DNA of 19,777 nt from Jimgerdemannia flammicorona (taxonomy: Eukaryota; Mucoromycota; Endogonomycetes; Endogonales; Endogonaceae). Under the pieces are notes generated by a model that made no database searches, had not been told where the DNA came from, and was given only the letters and a program-made list of their open reading frames with translations. A program made the translations under genes and the position numbers. Location of the stretch: positions 1 to 19,777 of the forward strand of contig RBNI01002085.1 in the NCBI GenBank assembly GCA_003990745.1, read 5' to 3'. Positions 19,071 to 19,777 of the stretch are shown one piece after another. How positions within the stretch are numbered: the stretch's first letter is position 1; each line of letters opens with the position of its first letter.

Positions 19071-19585
19071 AGAAAATAGTCTTTTCTTATAAGCTACCAG
19101 ATTAGAGTACAAGAAGATCATATGGTATGACTCACTCAGGCTATAAGATGAGTAATAATAACCAACTATAAGTCATCATGACTACAAAATAGACATATTA
19201 AGAAATATAAAAGAAAGACTAAGAAACTATAATAGCAGCAACTCAAACAAGACTTACAAAACTCTGAAATACATAGTTCAAAGACTCACTATAAATAAAA
19301 TATCTACTACTTGCTAAACCTCAAGATCCAGGAATTACTAAGGTCTCTTAGTCTAAAAAAGGATATTTCAAGACATCAGAAGAGCTATGAGGACTTATAT
19401 AAGAAGGACTCCTAGCCTTAACCTGAGTACTGATAACCCTTATCACTATATTCTCTACTACTATGAAATGGAAACAAGGATCACTATTACTACCAAATAT
19501 CTCTGGATGTGGCAGAAATATAAAATAGAAAATCTCCTCTATCAGAAATTCCCTCAGGCCAGTCTCTAAGAGATATAAGATGCCA

Positions 19586-19588
<3 letters not shown>
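19071..19588 (+). other. Decayed, possibly coding segment, unidentified
   Basis: Less AT-rich than the DNA to its left and rich in codon-like text with scattered TAA/TAG/TGA in every frame. The longest open run is 19387-19569 (60 codons, containing MRTYIRRTPSLN). The pattern is compatible with an RIP-mutated transposon gene, possibly a gag, but I cannot name a family and the evidence is weak. Confidence 0.3.

Positions 19589-19673
<85 letters not shown>
19589..19673. repeat. Poly(T) run, 85 T
   Basis: An uninterrupted run of 85 T, so a poly(A) tract on the minus strand. It may mark the tail of a retroposed sequence lying to its right in reverse orientation. True length is uncertain in any assembly. 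Confidence 0.85.
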
Positions 19674-19676
<3 letters not shown>

Positions 19677-19777
19677 GTCCCTTGGACTCCGTCTTTAATA
19701 CCAGTCTAAGAATAATTATACAATATCACCTCCCATTTTCTTTTCTTTTTTTTTGTTTCTTTTTTTTTTTTTTTTTG
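19674..19777. other. Right end, T-rich, no gene
   Basis: A short mixed-composition stretch (tatagtcccttggactcc...) followed by two more T-runs at the window end. Nothing identifiable. Confidence 0.5.

Overview
The window looks like a repeat-filled, AT-rich block from a filamentous ascomycete (Pezizomycotina-type) nuclear genome. Evidence: Ty3/Gypsy-type LTR retrotransposons whose mutations are almost all transitions. They sit mostly at CpA/TpG (giving TpA) and some at CpG, the signature of repeat-induced point mutation (RIP). I see no host gene, rRNA, tRNA or CRISPR array. The species cannot be named from the sequence.

Layout. 1-420: less AT-rich DNA that does not look RIP-mutated, with a 39-A run. 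421-590: AT-rich DNA. 591-15194: an old, heavily mutated Gypsy-type element (copy 1) that carries two later insertions. The first is an unidentified 1182-bp sequence (4223-5404) flanked by a 17-bp imperfect direct repeat. The second is a younger, nearly complete relative (copy 2, 8424-15119) lying inside copy 1's 3' LTR. Subtracting both insertions and their target duplications leaves copy 1 about 6.7 kb long, matching the 6696 bp of copy 2. 15395-17487: a 2.1-kb non-autonomous LTR element. It shares LTR core, U5, primer-binding site and the first ~70 bp of leader with the large elements, but its interior is unrelated, repetitive and without gag or pol. 17565-18935: a very AT-rich inverted repeat with arms of about 0.6 kb and a 128-bp loop. 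18936-19777: AT-rich repeats, a decayed possibly coding stretch, and an 85-T run.

How the parts work together. Copies 1 and 2 each encoded Gag (one CCHC zinc knuckle), aspartic protease, reverse transcriptase, RNase H and integrase, followed by an unassigned extra ORF before the 3' LTR. Both are dead: stops and substitutions hit the protease DTG, the zinc knuckle, the integrase zinc finger and, in copy 2 only, the RT catalytic motif (YIDD to YIND). The small element presumably depended on proteins from intact relatives. All three LTR elements appear to be flanked by 4-bp target duplications (atat, agag, atag), which fits one integration machinery. All coordinates and alignments were made by eye.
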